This document shows, in pieces, positions 48,422 through 60,759 of a stretch of 64,000 nucleotides of DNA. Position numbers and translations under genes: made by a program. The stretch is taken from NCBI RefSeq assembly GCF_001434665.1, contig NZ_AZDG01000010.1, positions 1 through 64,000 of the forward strand, given 5' to 3'. Below the pieces are notes generated by a model. That model ran no database searches and was not told where the DNA came from. It worked only from the letters and a program-made list of their open reading frames with translations. This stretch comes from Companilactobacillus tucceti DSM 20183. Lineage in GTDB: Bacteria; Bacillota; Bacilli; Lactobacillales; Lactobacillaceae. Every line of letters starts with the position of its first letter. The stretch's first letter is position 1.

Positions 48422-48901
48422 ATGTTACAACAATACAAAAACATTCTCGTACCAATTGACGGATCATTTGAAGCTGAATTAGCTTTTAAAAAAGCTGTTG
48501 AAGTTGCAAAAAGAAACAAAGCCGCAGTTCATTTACTACATGTAATCGATACTCGTGCTTTTCAAAATGTTTCCAGTTTTGATTCTACAATGGTAGAACA
48601 AATTACAGAAAAGGCTAAAGAAACTGTTAAAGGTTATGTTAAAACAGCAAAAGAAGCTGGATTAACAGAAATTGACTATAGCATCGAGTATGGAGCCCCT
48701 AAAGCAATCATTGCTAATGACTTCCCTAAGAAATTAGGAATTGATTTAGTTATGATCGGTGCAACTGGTTTAAATGCAATGGAAAGATTATTGATCGGTT
48801 CTGTTACTGAATATGTAACAAGAACAGCGGCATGTGATGTGTTAGTTGTTAGAACTGACTTAGATAACAATCCTATTAAAGACGTTAAGAAAAAGAAATA
48901 A
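48422..48901 (+). CDS. universal stress protein UspA family
   Basis: Cytoplasmic protein of 159 residues with the Usp fold. It opens YKNILVPIDGSFEAELAFKKAVEVA; near the C terminus GATGLNAMERLLIGSVTEYV carries the G-x2-G-x9-G-S ATP-binding signature, so it is an ATP-binding type. It has a GGGGTGA ribosome site and its own terminator. Role in stress survival is family knowledge. Its C terminus is lysine-rich (KDVKKKK). Confidence 0.93.
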   Translation: MLQQYKNILVPIDGSFEAELAFKKAVEVAKRNKAAVHLLHVIDTRAFQNVSSFDSTMVEQITEKAKETVKGYVKTAKEAGLTEIDYSIEYGAPKAIIANDFPKKLGIDLVMIGATGLNAMERLLIGSVTEYVTRTAACDVLVVRTDLDNNPIKDVKKKK

Positions 48902-48904
48902 TAA

Positions 48905-48950
48905 AAAATAAAAAAGTGAGCCGGATTTTTAAAATCCAGCTCACTTTTTT
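48905..48950. terminator. bidirectional intrinsic terminator
   Basis: Long stem AAAAAGTGAGC-c-GGATTTT with AAAATCC-a-GCTCACTTTTT and A/T runs on both flanks. It lies between the convergent usp gene and the Rgg-like regulator gene. Confidence 0.88.
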
Positions 48951-48970
48951 TATTTGAAATTAATAATTAG

Positions 48971-49834
48971 TTAGTTGTTAAATACATTAAAATCTACATC
49001 TTTAATCTTCTCTTTTAATTTTTCAAAGATTTTCTTATTATCAATAATGCTTGAAAGTACATAAGCCTTGATATAATTCTCATCGGCTTTTTTACCTTCG
49101 CGGGTACCAGCTTCAGCTAAAGAACTATACATCTCATCTAGTTTGAACAATGATTGCTCTTTTCTAGCGATATAGATACCTTCACTAGCGTAATCTGCTG
49201 CTCTCTCATTATCACCCAGATTCAGAGAAAGATCAGACATGTTAGCATAAATTGAAATACTATCATGATAGTTTTCATCGCTAATTTTTTCGACGCTAGC
49301 TTTGATTAAATCTTTAGCTTGTTCAAAGTATACCTTTGCTTCATCAGTTGATTTCTTATTGACATAAGCTTTAGCGGTGTAAATATCAATTAAGATATCA
49401 TACATGTCAACGTTCGCAATATTGACATTCATCGCACGGTTAAAATCAAAAATTGCTTTGTCGTAATTCTTGCTGAGTTCATATTCTACTAACCCATTGA
49501 AGAAATGAATCAACTTGATTTCTTGCTTATTATTGATATTGATATCATTTAACTTATTGAGCTTATCTTCAATAGCTTGATAATCGTCAAAGTAAAATGA
49601 TTTTTTTATATCACTGATAATTGAATAAATCTGACTATCGTCATTGACGATAACGAGGTTCATTGTGATACCCAGTCTTTCACAAATGCGAACCAAGATT
49701 TCCATACTTGGAATCTTATTTTTTTTCTCGATCAAACTAACAGTTGCCTGTGTGCATATGCCATCGGCCAGCTCAGATTGAGAAATTCCTCTGAGCTTTC
49801 TGTAATGGCGAATTTTTTCACCTAAGATTTTCAT
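48971..49834 (-). CDS. XRE/TPR transcriptional regulator (RRNPP type)
   Basis: Regulator of 287 residues. An N-terminal Cro/CI helix-turn-helix (about 6-60, IRHYRKLRGISQSELADGI) is followed by helical repeats of TPR type (about 80-280). This layout is that of Rgg/PlcR/NprR-family quorum sensors that bind short peptides. No small secreted-peptide gene is visible in the flanks (49835-49935 is non-coding; a terminator follows). It stands alone as a single gene. Ligand and targets are unknown. Confidence 0.82.
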   Translation of the reverse strand: MKILGEKIRHYRKLRGISQSELADGICTQATVSLIEKKNKIPSMEILVRICERLGITMNLVIVNDDSQIYSIISDIKKSFYFDDYQAIEDKLNKLNDININNKQEIKLIHFFNGLVEYELSKNYDKAIFDFNRAMNVNIANVDMYDILIDIYTAKAYVNKKSTDEAKVYFEQAKDLIKASVEKISDENYHDSISIYANMSDLSLNLGDNERAADYASEGIYIARKEQSLFKLDEMYSSLAEAGTREGKKADENYIKAYVLSSIIDNKKIFEKLKEKIKDVDFNVFNN

Positions 49835-49885
49835 TTTAAACTACCCCATTCATTTATTAATTTCAGGATAATTTAAACAGTTCTT

Positions 49886-49911
49886 AAAAAAAGTTGCAAG
49901 GAATAAGCAAC
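49886..49911 (-). terminator. intrinsic terminator after the gcvH-like gene
   Basis: On the minus strand GTTGC-N9-GCAAC followed by seven Us, 25 bases after the gcvH-like stop codon. The stem is short, but the position fits the end of the murA-rodA-gcvH operon. Confidence 0.55.
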
Positions 49912-49935
49912 AATAAATGTATTGGTTATAATTAT

Positions 49936-50229
49936 TTAATTATTTACTTCAAAAAGCCAAGCATCTTCTTCAGAACCATTTAACAATTCAGGATTATCAG
50001 TTAACTTATCATTGATCTTAACGATTTTACCGGAAACTGGTGATTGTAGTTCTACAACAGCTTTTTGCGCCTCAACCTCACCAGTTGAGTCCCCAACTTT
50101 AATATCATGTCCTAAAATTGGCAAATCGACAAACTTAACTTTACCTAAGGCCTCTTGTCCAACCTTAGTTAATCCAACACGTGTTGTTTCTTCTCCAACT
50201 TTTGTCCATAAATATTTTTTTTCAGACAT
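49936..50229 (-). CDS. GcvH-like lipoyl-domain protein
   Basis: Small lipoyl-carrier protein of 97 residues, shorter than the usual GcvH of about 125-130. The lipoyl lysine is in EVEAQKAVVELQSP (Lys56), followed by the classic PVSGKIVKIND. No glycine-cleavage P or T gene is in the window, and lactobacilli usually lack the complex. Such orphan GcvH-like proteins can relay lipoate or serve other lipoate-dependent reactions. It is the last gene of an envelope operon, 9 bases after rodA, with no obvious link to wall synthesis. Confidence 0.82.
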   Translation of the reverse strand: MSEKKYLWTKVGEETTRVGLTKVGQEALGKVKFVDLPILGHDIKVGDSTGEVEAQKAVVELQSPVSGKIVKINDKLTDNPELLNGSEEDAWLFEVNN

Positions 50230-50238
50230 ACTCTTTAC

Positions 50239-51441
50239 CTACCTTTGATTAAATGTACCATTTTCAAACATATAACTCTTATGATGGAATCTCATAGACA
50301 TAATTAATCCTATACCAATCATATTACCCAAAAGTGCTGAACCACCTTGAGAAATAAACGGCAACGGAATACCTGTCAATGGTAGTAATCCGATACTCAT
50401 ACCAATGTTTTCAAAGACGTGGAATAAGATCATCATAATAACGCCAGTCGAAACATAAGCATAAAATTCATTTTTAGTATCAAAAGTTACTTGAATCATT
50501 TGATAAATTAACAAGAAATATAAGAATATCAAAACACATGAACCAATGAATCCAAAGTTTTCACCGACAACGGAAAAAATCATATCAGATTCACGTACTG
50601 GAACATAAACGTTAGAGACATTAAATCCCTTACCAAATAATTGTCCAGATCCAATAGCCTTCATATTCTGCCAAATTTGATAACCATTTTCTGAAGTATC
50701 CTGAGATGGATTTAACCAGCTATCAATTCTAGCAAATTGATAAGCTCTAAATCCAAAGTGAGACAAATACGATCTTCCCCAATCGGTAGTAGCAAAGGTC
50801 AAAGCTACACCACCCACTACTGCAACGATTAGGAAGGCTGTACCTATAATTTTCCAATCAATACCTGAAACTAAAACGATTCCACCTAAAATGGCGATAA
50901 ATACTAACAAAGTACCCAAATCGTTTTGTAACTTTAGTAATACCAAGACTGGCAATGTCCAAAGGATCAATTTACCTAATAGTGAAAAGTCACTTTTCAA
51001 TGTATGTGTTCTAAACTCGGTATTATGATTCGTTACAATCTTACTTAACATCAATATATACGCGGGTTTCATTACCTCAGACGGCTGGAACGTAAATGGT
51101 CCTAAGGCAAACCAACTTTTTGCACCAGTTTGCGCAAAATAAGTTCTACTGTATAAGAGAAGAACTAATACCAGTAACGCCAGTCCTCCAAAATACGCAA
51201 TATTAGCTACCTGCCACAATTGTTCTGCATCCAACTGCATGATTACAACTACGATAACTGCTCCAATTGCATACCAAACTATTTGTGAAGCAACATTCTT
51301 CAATGGATTTTGAGAATCCTGAACTGTAGCAACATAAATAGACATTAAACCAATAAGGGCCAACATCATAACCGAAAAGATGACTCCATAATCAATTCTT
51401 GATTCTAAATCATTTTCTCTTTTATTGTTTTTTATTTGCAT
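50239..51441 (-). CDS. rodA: rod-shape glycosyltransferase RodA (SEDS family)
   Basis: SEDS peptidoglycan polymerase of 400 residues with ten membrane segments. FTFQPSEVMKPAYILML, LLKLQNDLGTLLVFIAI (with the conserved catalytic-site Asp) and TGIPLPFISQGGSALLGNM are family marks. It lies near mbl, murA and yidD rather than beside a division gene, which favours RodA over FtsW. Its partner PBP2 is not in the window. Confidence 0.93.
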   Translation of the reverse strand: MQIKNNKRENDLESRIDYGVIFSVMMLALIGLMSIYVATVQDSQNPLKNVASQIVWYAIGAVIVVVIMQLDAEQLWQVANIAYFGGLALLVLVLLLYSRTYFAQTGAKSWFALGPFTFQPSEVMKPAYILMLSKIVTNHNTEFRTHTLKSDFSLLGKLILWTLPVLVLLKLQNDLGTLLVFIAILGGIVLVSGIDWKIIGTAFLIVAVVGGVALTFATTDWGRSYLSHFGFRAYQFARIDSWLNPSQDTSENGYQIWQNMKAIGSGQLFGKGFNVSNVYVPVRESDMIFSVVGENFGFIGSCVLIFLYFLLIYQMIQVTFDTKNEFYAYVSTGVIMMILFHVFENIGMSIGLLPLTGIPLPFISQGGSALLGNMIGIGLIMSMRFHHKSYMFENGTFNQR

Positions 51442-51452
51442 TTTAACACCTA

Positions 51453-51674
51453 TTAATGATTATGTAGATTGTACTGCATCAATAATTCATTTATTGCATC
51501 GTCAAGTTTAACTGACTTAAAGGGAGTATCGTTACTTTCTACATATGACAAGTAACGTTCACCCTCTTTTTTAATAGTTCCAATATATTTTTTACCATTC
51601 CAAAGTTCATAAACCTCGGGATCGTCACTTATATCTTTTAAATTAATTTCAATTGCTTTCTTTTTTCTAACCAT
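51453..51674 (-). CDS. DUF2969 family protein
   Basis: Protein of 73 residues, family DUF2969, restricted to lactobacilli and relatives and regularly found between yidD and rodA. It begins with a basic patch (MVRKKKAIEINLKD) and contains ELWNGKKYIGTIKKEGERY. No membrane segment or known motif. Function unknown. It is 9 bases from yidD and 11 bases from rodA. Confidence 0.8.
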   Translation of the reverse strand: MVRKKKAIEINLKDISDDPEVYELWNGKKYIGTIKKEGERYLSYVESNDTPFKSVKLDDAINELLMQYNLHNH

Positions 51675-51683
51675 TAAATCTTC

Positions 51684-51974
51684 CTATTCTTTACTATGAA
51701 ATTTCTTAGCAATAATCTCATCTTCGTAGTCTTCTGGATGAGGATTGCGAAAAATGGTGAAATTATCCGGAACAGGATCCACTCCACCACGAACAAAGGG
51801 ATTGCACCTAAGAATTCGAGCAATACCCATAATTGCTCCTAAAATAGCGCCGTGCTTCTTAACGGCATCAATAAAGTAAGTAGAACATGTTGGATAATAT
51901 CGACAGCTAGGAGGTAATACTGGGGATATAAACTTCTGATAAACTCTGACCAAACTAATTAATAGTCTTTTCAT
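51684..51974 (-). CDS. yidD: membrane protein insertion efficiency factor YidD
   Basis: Small amphipathic protein of 96 residues that aids YidC-dependent insertion. The family block is [32 protein letters not shown] with three conserved cysteines, followed by [17 protein letters not shown]. The C-terminal tail is acidic. It lies 4 bases from the epuA gene. Confidence 0.95.
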   Translation of the reverse strand: MKRLLISLVRVYQKFISPVLPPSCRYYPTCSTYFIDAVKKHGAILGAIMGIARILRCNPFVRGGVDPVPDNFTIFRNPHPEDYEDEIIAKKFHSKE

Positions 51975-51978
51975 TTAA

Positions 51979-52161
51979 CTACCTTAAAAAGTCTAACATA
52001 TGAATCCATGTTCCTGGCCAAAGTACGGCTAACGGATTTGACCCGCCAAGAGCAGAACCAATTAACATACCCAGAATAAAGAAGATCAGAATGAGTAGAA
52101 GCACCCAACCTATTTTTCGAAAAATATCTTTACGATATTCTCTACCAAAATCTTTTTTCAT
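51979..52161 (-). CDS. EpuA family small membrane protein
   Basis: A 60-residue protein with a basic head (KKDFGREYRKDIFRK) and one long hydrophobic helix (about 17-38). It belongs to the EpuA family, often mislabelled 'DNA-directed RNA polymerase subunit beta' in databases because of a joined entry, although it has no polymerase motif. It stands between mbl and yidD; a cell-surface or uptake role is suggested only for the streptococcal namesake. Function unknown. Confidence 0.8.
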   Translation of the reverse strand: MKKDFGREYRKDIFRKIGWVLLLILIFFILGMLIGSALGGSNPLAVLWPGTWIHMLDFLR

Positions 52162-52169
52162 TATTCACC

Positions 52170-53159
52170 CTAGTATTTTTTATGTTTTTCTATATTTTCT
52201 AATAAAATTCCAGTTCCCAAGGCAACTGAATCCAAAGGACTTTCAGTCATTAAAACAGGAACCTCCAATTGTTCGGCCAATAATTTATCCAAATTCTTAA
52301 GTAAAGATCCACCACCAGTCAACATAATACCGCGATCGATAATATCTGCAGACAATTCAGGAGGTGTTTGTTCAAGAACACCTTTGGCAGCGTCAACGAT
52401 TTGAAGAACACCATCATGCAAAGCATCCTCAATTTCTTTTTCGTTAACCGTGATCTCTTTAGGTAAACCAGTAACGATATCAATACCACTAGCAGAGAAA
52501 GTAACTTTATCATCGGCTTCCAAAGCAGAACCAATTTCGATTTTGATTTGTTCTGCTGTTCTCTCACCAATAATTAAGCTATGGTTAGACTTTACATATG
52601 CTTGAATTGCACTAGTCATCTTATCACCAGCAAATCTAAGTGAACGACTTGTTACAACATCACCCATTGAAAGTACAGCAATATCACTAGTACCACCACC
52701 GATATCAATAACCATATTTCCTTGAGGCTTAAAGATATCTAGTCCTGCACCAACGGCAGCAACTTTTGGTTCAAATTGCAAATATACTTTTCCGCCACCA
52801 GCTTGTTCAGCGGCTTCAATGATAGACTTTTGCTCAACTGGAGTTACATTAGTTGGAGCACAAATCATAATAGTTGGTTTTGAAAAACGACTTCTAACAT
52901 TTAATTTATCAATAAAATATTGAAGCATTTTTTCAGTTATATTAAAATCAGCAATTACACCATCTTTCAAAGGACGAACTGCTTTAATATTAGCTGGAGT
53001 TCTACCTACCATTTGATAGGCATCTTGTCCAACTGCAACAACATCGTCATTTTTTGTGTTGATTGCTACTACTGAAGGTTCGTTTAAAACAATACCTTCT
53101 CCTTTTACATCAATAAGTACATTTGCTGTACCCAAATCAATTCCTAGATATTTCGACAT
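52170..53159 (-). CDS. mbl: MreB/Mbl-type actin-like protein (second paralogue)
   Basis: Actin-family ATPase of 330 residues from the ATG at 53159 behind GGAGG; the longer open frame from 53252 has no ribosome site. It has [33 protein letters not shown] and GIMLTGGGSLLKNLD. The context (murA upstream, epuA/yidD/rodA downstream) is that of Mbl in lactobacilli, distinct from mreB-mreCD. It probably guides part of lateral wall synthesis; division of labour with MreB is unknown. Confidence 0.9.
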   Translation of the reverse strand: MSKYLGIDLGTANVLIDVKGEGIVLNEPSVVAINTKNDDVVAVGQDAYQMVGRTPANIKAVRPLKDGVIADFNITEKMLQYFIDKLNVRSRFSKPTIMICAPTNVTPVEQKSIIEAAEQAGGGKVYLQFEPKVAAVGAGLDIFKPQGNMVIDIGGGTSDIAVLSMGDVVTSRSLRFAGDKMTSAIQAYVKSNHSLIIGERTAEQIKIEIGSALEADDKVTFSASGIDIVTGLPKEITVNEKEIEDALHDGVLQIVDAAKGVLEQTPPELSADIIDRGIMLTGGGSLLKNLDKLLAEQLEVPVLMTESPLDSVALGTGILLENIEKHKKY

Positions 53160-53228
53160 ACTATATCCTCCAAAATCTAAACAAAAAAAGTATATCATAA
53201 CAAGCGCCATCAATAAATTGCCACGAAT

Positions 53229-53257
53229 AAAAAAAGAAAGTGGATCAACCACTTTCT
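53229..53257 (-). terminator. intrinsic terminator of murA
   Basis: On the minus strand AGAAAGTGG and CCACTTTCT form a 9-bp stem with a 5-base loop, then seven Us; it overlaps the murA stop codon by 2 bases. The mbl-epuA-yidD-rodA genes downstream need read-through or their own promoter. Confidence 0.8.
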
Positions 53258-54578
53258 AAGCCAATTTATTGATACTTGAAACGGTATGTAATACTAAATT
53301 CTCTCTTCCGTCTTTATCAATCGATACACGTCTTATATTGGCGCCTAAATTTCTTAACTTTTCAGTGAAATGATAATAACCACGATCTAAATATTGCAAA
53401 TTAGAAACTCTAGTTTCACCTTCTGCAACGATACCTGCTAATACTAAAGCTGCAGCCGCTCTTAAATCGGTTGCTGAAACTTTTGCACCAGTTAGTTGTG
53501 CAGGGCCAAACATAATAACAGAATTTCCTTCTATCTTATAATCAGCCTTCATTTTCCCAAATTCTGGAAAATGCATAAATCTATTTTCAAATACAGTCTC
53601 CGTCATAACGGTGGTACCTAAACTTAATAGCTGTACTAACGTCATTTGAGCCTGCATGTCAGTTGGAAAACCAGGATGAGGTAATGTTTTAACATCAACC
53701 GGTTGAAGATGATCTGTTCCTACAACTCTAATTCCTTCGTCTGATTCAATTATTTTTACGCCCATTTCTCTTAATTTAGATATCAATGGACGATTATGTG
53801 CCTCGATTGCATCTTTGATCATAATATCACCATTAGTAACCGCTGCTGCAACCATAAACGTACCAGCCTCAATTCTATCCTGCATAATAGAATGTTCACA
53901 TCCATGTAGAGATTTAACTCCTCTAATACGGATAGTATTAGTTCCAGCACCACTAATATCTGAACCCATTTTACTTAGTACATTTGCAAGATCAACGATT
54001 TCTGGTTCACGTGCAGCATTATCAATAACTGTTTCACCTTCAGCTAAAACCGCAGCCATCATAATATTTTGAGTTGCACCAACACTTGGAAAATCTAGAT
54101 AAATGTTAGTTCCCTTCAAACCTTCAGTTTTAGCATCGATGAAGCCACCATTTTGTTGAAATTCTGCACCCATCGCTTCAAGTCCCTTGATATGCAAATC
54201 AATTGGACGTGAGCCAATTGCACAGCCACCAGGCATTGCAACGTGTGCTTCTTTATTACGTGCCAATAGCGGTCCTAAGACAACGATTGAAGCACGCATT
54301 TTATCAACTAAATCCTCAGGAGCTGTGGTCAAAGTTCCCTTAGAAGAATCGACAGTCAATACTTCATTATCTTCATCAAAATTAACATTTGCACCAAGTG
54401 CACGTAACATTTTTGTCATCGTTATGACGTCTGACAATGGAGGGATATTTGTCAAATTCACTTCTCCAGAAGAGGCTAAAAGCGTCGCTGCTAGGATGGG
54501 CAACGCCGCATTTTTAGCTCCTTCGATTTTAACAGTTCCCTTTAACTTAGATGGTCCATTTACGATAATTTGTTGCAC
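53256..54578 (-). CDS. murA: UDP-GlcNAc 1-carboxyvinyltransferase MurA
   Basis: First committed enzyme of peptidoglycan synthesis, 440 residues from the GTG at 54578. That start ([14 protein letters not shown]) has GGAGG 8 bases upstream and puts the conserved Lys of GAKNAA at residue 22 as in the E. coli enzyme; the open frame itself runs 5 codons further up. The catalytic cysteine is in [16 protein letters not shown] (about Cys119), so it is a fosfomycin-sensitive type. Arg in [11 protein letters not shown] is present. It follows the DUF1146 gene by 34 bases. Confidence 0.96.
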   Translation of the reverse strand: MQQIIVNGPSKLKGTVKIEGAKNAALPILAATLLASSGEVNLTNIPPLSDVITMTKMLRALGANVNFDEDNEVLTVDSSKGTLTTAPEDLVDKMRASIVVLGPLLARNKEAHVAMPGGCAIGSRPIDLHIKGLEAMGAEFQQNGGFIDAKTEGLKGTNIYLDFPSVGATQNIMMAAVLAEGETVIDNAAREPEIVDLANVLSKMGSDISGAGTNTIRIRGVKSLHGCEHSIMQDRIEAGTFMVAAAVTNGDIMIKDAIEAHNRPLISKLREMGVKIIESDEGIRVVGTDHLQPVDVKTLPHPGFPTDMQAQMTLVQLLSLGTTVMTETVFENRFMHFPEFGKMKADYKIEGNSVIMFGPAQLTGAKVSATDLRAAAALVLAGIVAEGETRVSNLQYLDRGYYHFTEKLRNLGANIRRVSIDKDGRENLVLHTVSSINKLA

Positions 54579-54612
54579 AATTTTTTCCTCCAAAACGATG
54601 GAATCATTAGAA

Positions 54613-54846
54613 TTAGAAAAGTAAGGTCAAGTTCTGTGAAACACTGATTATGTTCAAGAAAAATGAACTAACAGTATAGCCTAAAGCAATAGCTAAGAAC
54701 GCTATTAGTAATTGTAACATTCTAGGATTAACAGATTTATTGTAAATTTTTTTCCAATCAATTACTTGTAAACAATTAAAACTAAGCCAAATGAAAACTA
54801 AATGACTTACCAAAGTAAAAATTGCGTTTACTCCTAGGTTCTGCAT
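54613..54846 (-). CDS. DUF1146 family membrane protein
   Basis: Small protein of 77 residues with two membrane segments (about 7-26 and 44-66) and a conserved [21 protein letters not shown] stretch. DUF1146 (YwzB) lies next to murA and the atp operon throughout Bacilli. Function unknown. It is the first gene of the murA operon; the gap 54847-54930 upstream must hold its promoter but no strong hexamers are visible. Confidence 0.85.
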   Translation of the reverse strand: MQNLGVNAIFTLVSHLVFIWLSFNCLQVIDWKKIYNKSVNPRMLQLLIAFLAIALGYTVSSFFLNIISVSQNLTLLF

Positions 54847-54931
54847 TCTATAACCTCACTTTGTATAGCATAACACTGTCATAATGATATGTTTGACTTT
54901 ATTAAAAATACTTAACTCTTTTCATATTACC

Positions 54932-54977
54932 AAAAAAAAGACAAAGACTAAACCCGAAAGTTTTATCTTTGTCTTTT
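54932..54977 (-). terminator. intrinsic terminator of the atp operon
   Basis: Stem of 12 bp (AAAAGACAAAGA, 54937-54948, with 54966-54977), extended by A-T pairs inside and flanked by A-runs. It follows the atpC stop codon by 3 bases. Confidence 0.85.
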
Positions 54978-54980
54978 ATT

Positions 54981-55424
54981 TTACAATTTAGTATCTTCGT
55001 GTGAACTAACATTGATTCTATTAACAGCTTTACGCAATGATACTTCAGCACGATTAAGATCATCTACATTATGTTTTTCTTTAGCCGTTTGAATTCTCTT
55101 CTCGGCTTTTTCTTTAGCATACTTTGCACGTCTTAAATCGATATTAATAGCTCTCTCGGCACTATTGGCAACAATAGACACGAGATTATTGCTGAACTCC
55201 AGGAATCCACCGTTAACCGCAATTGAATCTTCATGATTAGGAGAATCCACACGCTTTACACGTACTTCATCAATTTTCAACGGAGCAATTATTGGTTCAT
55301 GATTTGACATGATACCAATATTTCCACTAATCGTGCTTGCAACGATAAGATTTGCATGATGGTCATAAACAACACCATCAGGAGTGACAATATTGACCGT
55401 CATTAATTCACTTTGATCAGCCAT
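54981..55424 (-). CDS. atpC: ATP synthase epsilon subunit
   Basis: F1 central-stalk subunit of 147 residues. The N-terminal beta sandwich (VNIVTPDGVVYDHHANLIVAST, IGIMSNHEPIIAPLKI) and the C-terminal two-helix part (LRRAKYAKEKAEKRIQTAKEK) are complete. Last gene of atpBEFHAGDC, 18 bases after atpD. Confidence 0.96.
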   Translation of the reverse strand: MADQSELMTVNIVTPDGVVYDHHANLIVASTISGNIGIMSNHEPIIAPLKIDEVRVKRVDSPNHEDSIAVNGGFLEFSNNLVSIVANSAERAINIDLRRAKYAKEKAEKRIQTAKEKHNVDDLNRAEVSLRKAVNRINVSSHEDTKL

Positions 55425-55441
55425 ATTATTCCCCTCCCTTA

Positions 55442-56908
<1,467 letters not shown>

Positions 56909-56913
56909 CTAAA

Positions 56914-57831
56914 CTATTCTAGTGCAGCAGCACCGCCGACAATTTCAGTAATCTCTGTAGTAATTTGAGCTTGACGAGCACGATTGTAATGTAGTGAAAG
57001 ATCAGAGATCAATCCATCCGCATTATCAGTAGCACTCTTCATGGCTGTAACAGAAGCAGCATGCTCTGCTGTTTTTGCGTCCATGATTGCTCCGAAAGTT
57101 AAGCATTCAATATATTGAGGTACAAGAGAAGCCAATACAACCTCAGCACTAGGCTCTGTTAAATATTCGCTAGCAATATGTTCTTCCTCAGGTGTTGCAT
57201 CTTTTGGTTTAGATAATGGCAATAACTTGTCATTAGTAAATCTTGATACAAGAGAGTTAACGTGATGGTTATGACAAACATAAATTTCATCAAAGCTTCC
57301 TGCTTGATATAATTGTAAAATGGTTTTCACAATAGGTTTTAAATCTTCAACTTCTGGAACATCTTGTAATCCGTGATATTCATAAGCTATATCATAACCA
57401 CGTGTCTTGAAAAACTCTGTTCCGGTATTGCCAAGTGAAATAATTGTAAATTTACTTGTATCGTTATGATATTTCTTCTTAAAAAGATCCATCATAGCTT
57501 TCAAAATATTACTATTATATCCACCAACAAGGCCACGATCACTAGTTATAACAACGTATGCGGTCTTTTTGACTTCACGTACTCGAAGAAGATTATTAAG
57601 ACTCATTGGATCCTTTGAGTTTCCACCAGCAGCAACTTCACTAAAAACGTCGCCAACTGTTAAGTGTCTAATAATTTCATCAACTTTGTTTGCATATAAT
57701 TGATAAGCAATAGATTTCTTTTCAATACGAGAGAGTTTAGCACCAGAAACCATTTGCATGGCTCTTGTTATTTGACCGGTTTTCTTAGTAGAAGAAATTC
57801 TTCTTTTAATGTCCATAAGTGACTCAGCCAT
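56914..57831 (-). CDS. atpG: ATP synthase gamma subunit
   Basis: F1 rotor subunit of 305 residues. It opens with MDIKRRISSTKKTGQITRAMQMVS and ends NRARQAQITTEITEIVGGAAAL, the two helices of the central shaft. ITSDRGLVGGYNSNI is the Rossmann-like globular part. It lies 17 bases after atpA. Confidence 0.97.
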   Translation of the reverse strand: MAESLMDIKRRISSTKKTGQITRAMQMVSGAKLSRIEKKSIAYQLYANKVDEIIRHLTVGDVFSEVAAGGNSKDPMSLNNLLRVREVKKTAYVVITSDRGLVGGYNSNILKAMMDLFKKKYHNDTSKFTIISLGNTGTEFFKTRGYDIAYEYHGLQDVPEVEDLKPIVKTILQLYQAGSFDEIYVCHNHHVNSLVSRFTNDKLLPLSKPKDATPEEEHIASEYLTEPSAEVVLASLVPQYIECLTFGAIMDAKTAEHAASVTAMKSATDNADGLISDLSLHYNRARQAQITTEITEIVGGAAALE

Positions 57832-57848
57832 AATTTAAACCTCCTGTA

Positions 57849-59924
<2,076 letters not shown>

Positions 59925-59938
<14 letters not shown>

Positions 59939-60446
59939 TATTTACAGTCAACTCCTTAATATAAGAGTCGATTAAAGACTTTTGATCGTCTGCATTAAGC
60001 TCTTTAGAAATAACTTTTGAAGCTATTTCCAAAGACAAGTTTGCGATGTCATCTTGGGCATCTTGCATAGCATCTTGTTTTGCTTTTTCAGCATCTTGTT
60101 TTGCTTTTGTTCTTACATTTTCAGCTTCACTATGAGCGTCTGCTACGATGGCCTTCTTTTGTGAATCACCATTGTCTTTAGCTTTGTTGACGATCTCAAT
60201 TGCTTCAGCACGTGAATTCTTTAATGCCTCTTCACGTTCCTTACTAAGCTTGTCTGCACGTGCACGTTCTTGATCAGCATAATCTAAGTCGCCAGAGATT
60301 TTTTCTGATCTAGCATCCATCATTTTTGTGACTGGACCCCATGCATAGTGTTTAACAGCTAGCGATAACAGGATAAAAGAAATAAGAATAAAAAGCATAT
60401 CACCTAAAGCTAATTTGCCTGCTCCGAGTACTAATAAACTTGCCAA
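59925..60446 (-). CDS. atpF: ATP synthase b subunit
   Basis: Peripheral stalk subunit of about 174 residues. One N-terminal membrane helix (GDMLFILISFILLSLAVKHYAW) is followed by a long charged coiled coil (SGDLDYADQERARADKLSKE). The open frame starts at a TTG at 60455 that abuts the GGAAGGAG ribosome site; the next in-frame TTG at 60446 has proper spacing, so I use it. A terminator-like hairpin lies between atpE and this gene. Confidence 0.9.
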
Positions 60447-60478
60447 TATTCTCAACTCCTTCCCTTCCTATAAAACAT

Positions 60479-60506
60479 AAAAAAGGCGATTATATTTTTT
60501 ATCGCC
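60479..60506 (-). terminator. hairpin with U-run between atpE and atpF
   Basis: On the minus strand GGCGAT-N10-ATCGCC followed by six Us, 15 bases after the atpE stop. It can act as a partial terminator or as a 3' stabiliser of the atpBE part of the message, which would favour c-subunit output. Confidence 0.65.
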
Positions 60507-60520
60507 AACTAATGTATGTA

Positions 60521-60736
<216 letters not shown>

Positions 60737-60759
60737 TTAAAAATCCTCCAATATAAAAG

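Noticed and set aside
49835-49935. Signal-peptide gene partner for the RRNPP-type regulator
   Set aside because: No open frame with a ribosome site and hydrophobic core fits in the gap on either strand.
51979-52161. RNA polymerase beta subunit fragment
   Set aside because: The common database name for this 60-residue EpuA protein is misleading; it has no polymerase motif.
53160-53252. N-terminal extension of the mbl gene
   Set aside because: No ribosome site, overlaps the murA terminator, and MreB proteins start at MSKYLGIDLG.
54187-54624. Plus-strand open frame of 145 codons inside murA
   Set aside because: Antisense shadow of a conserved gene with no family resemblance.
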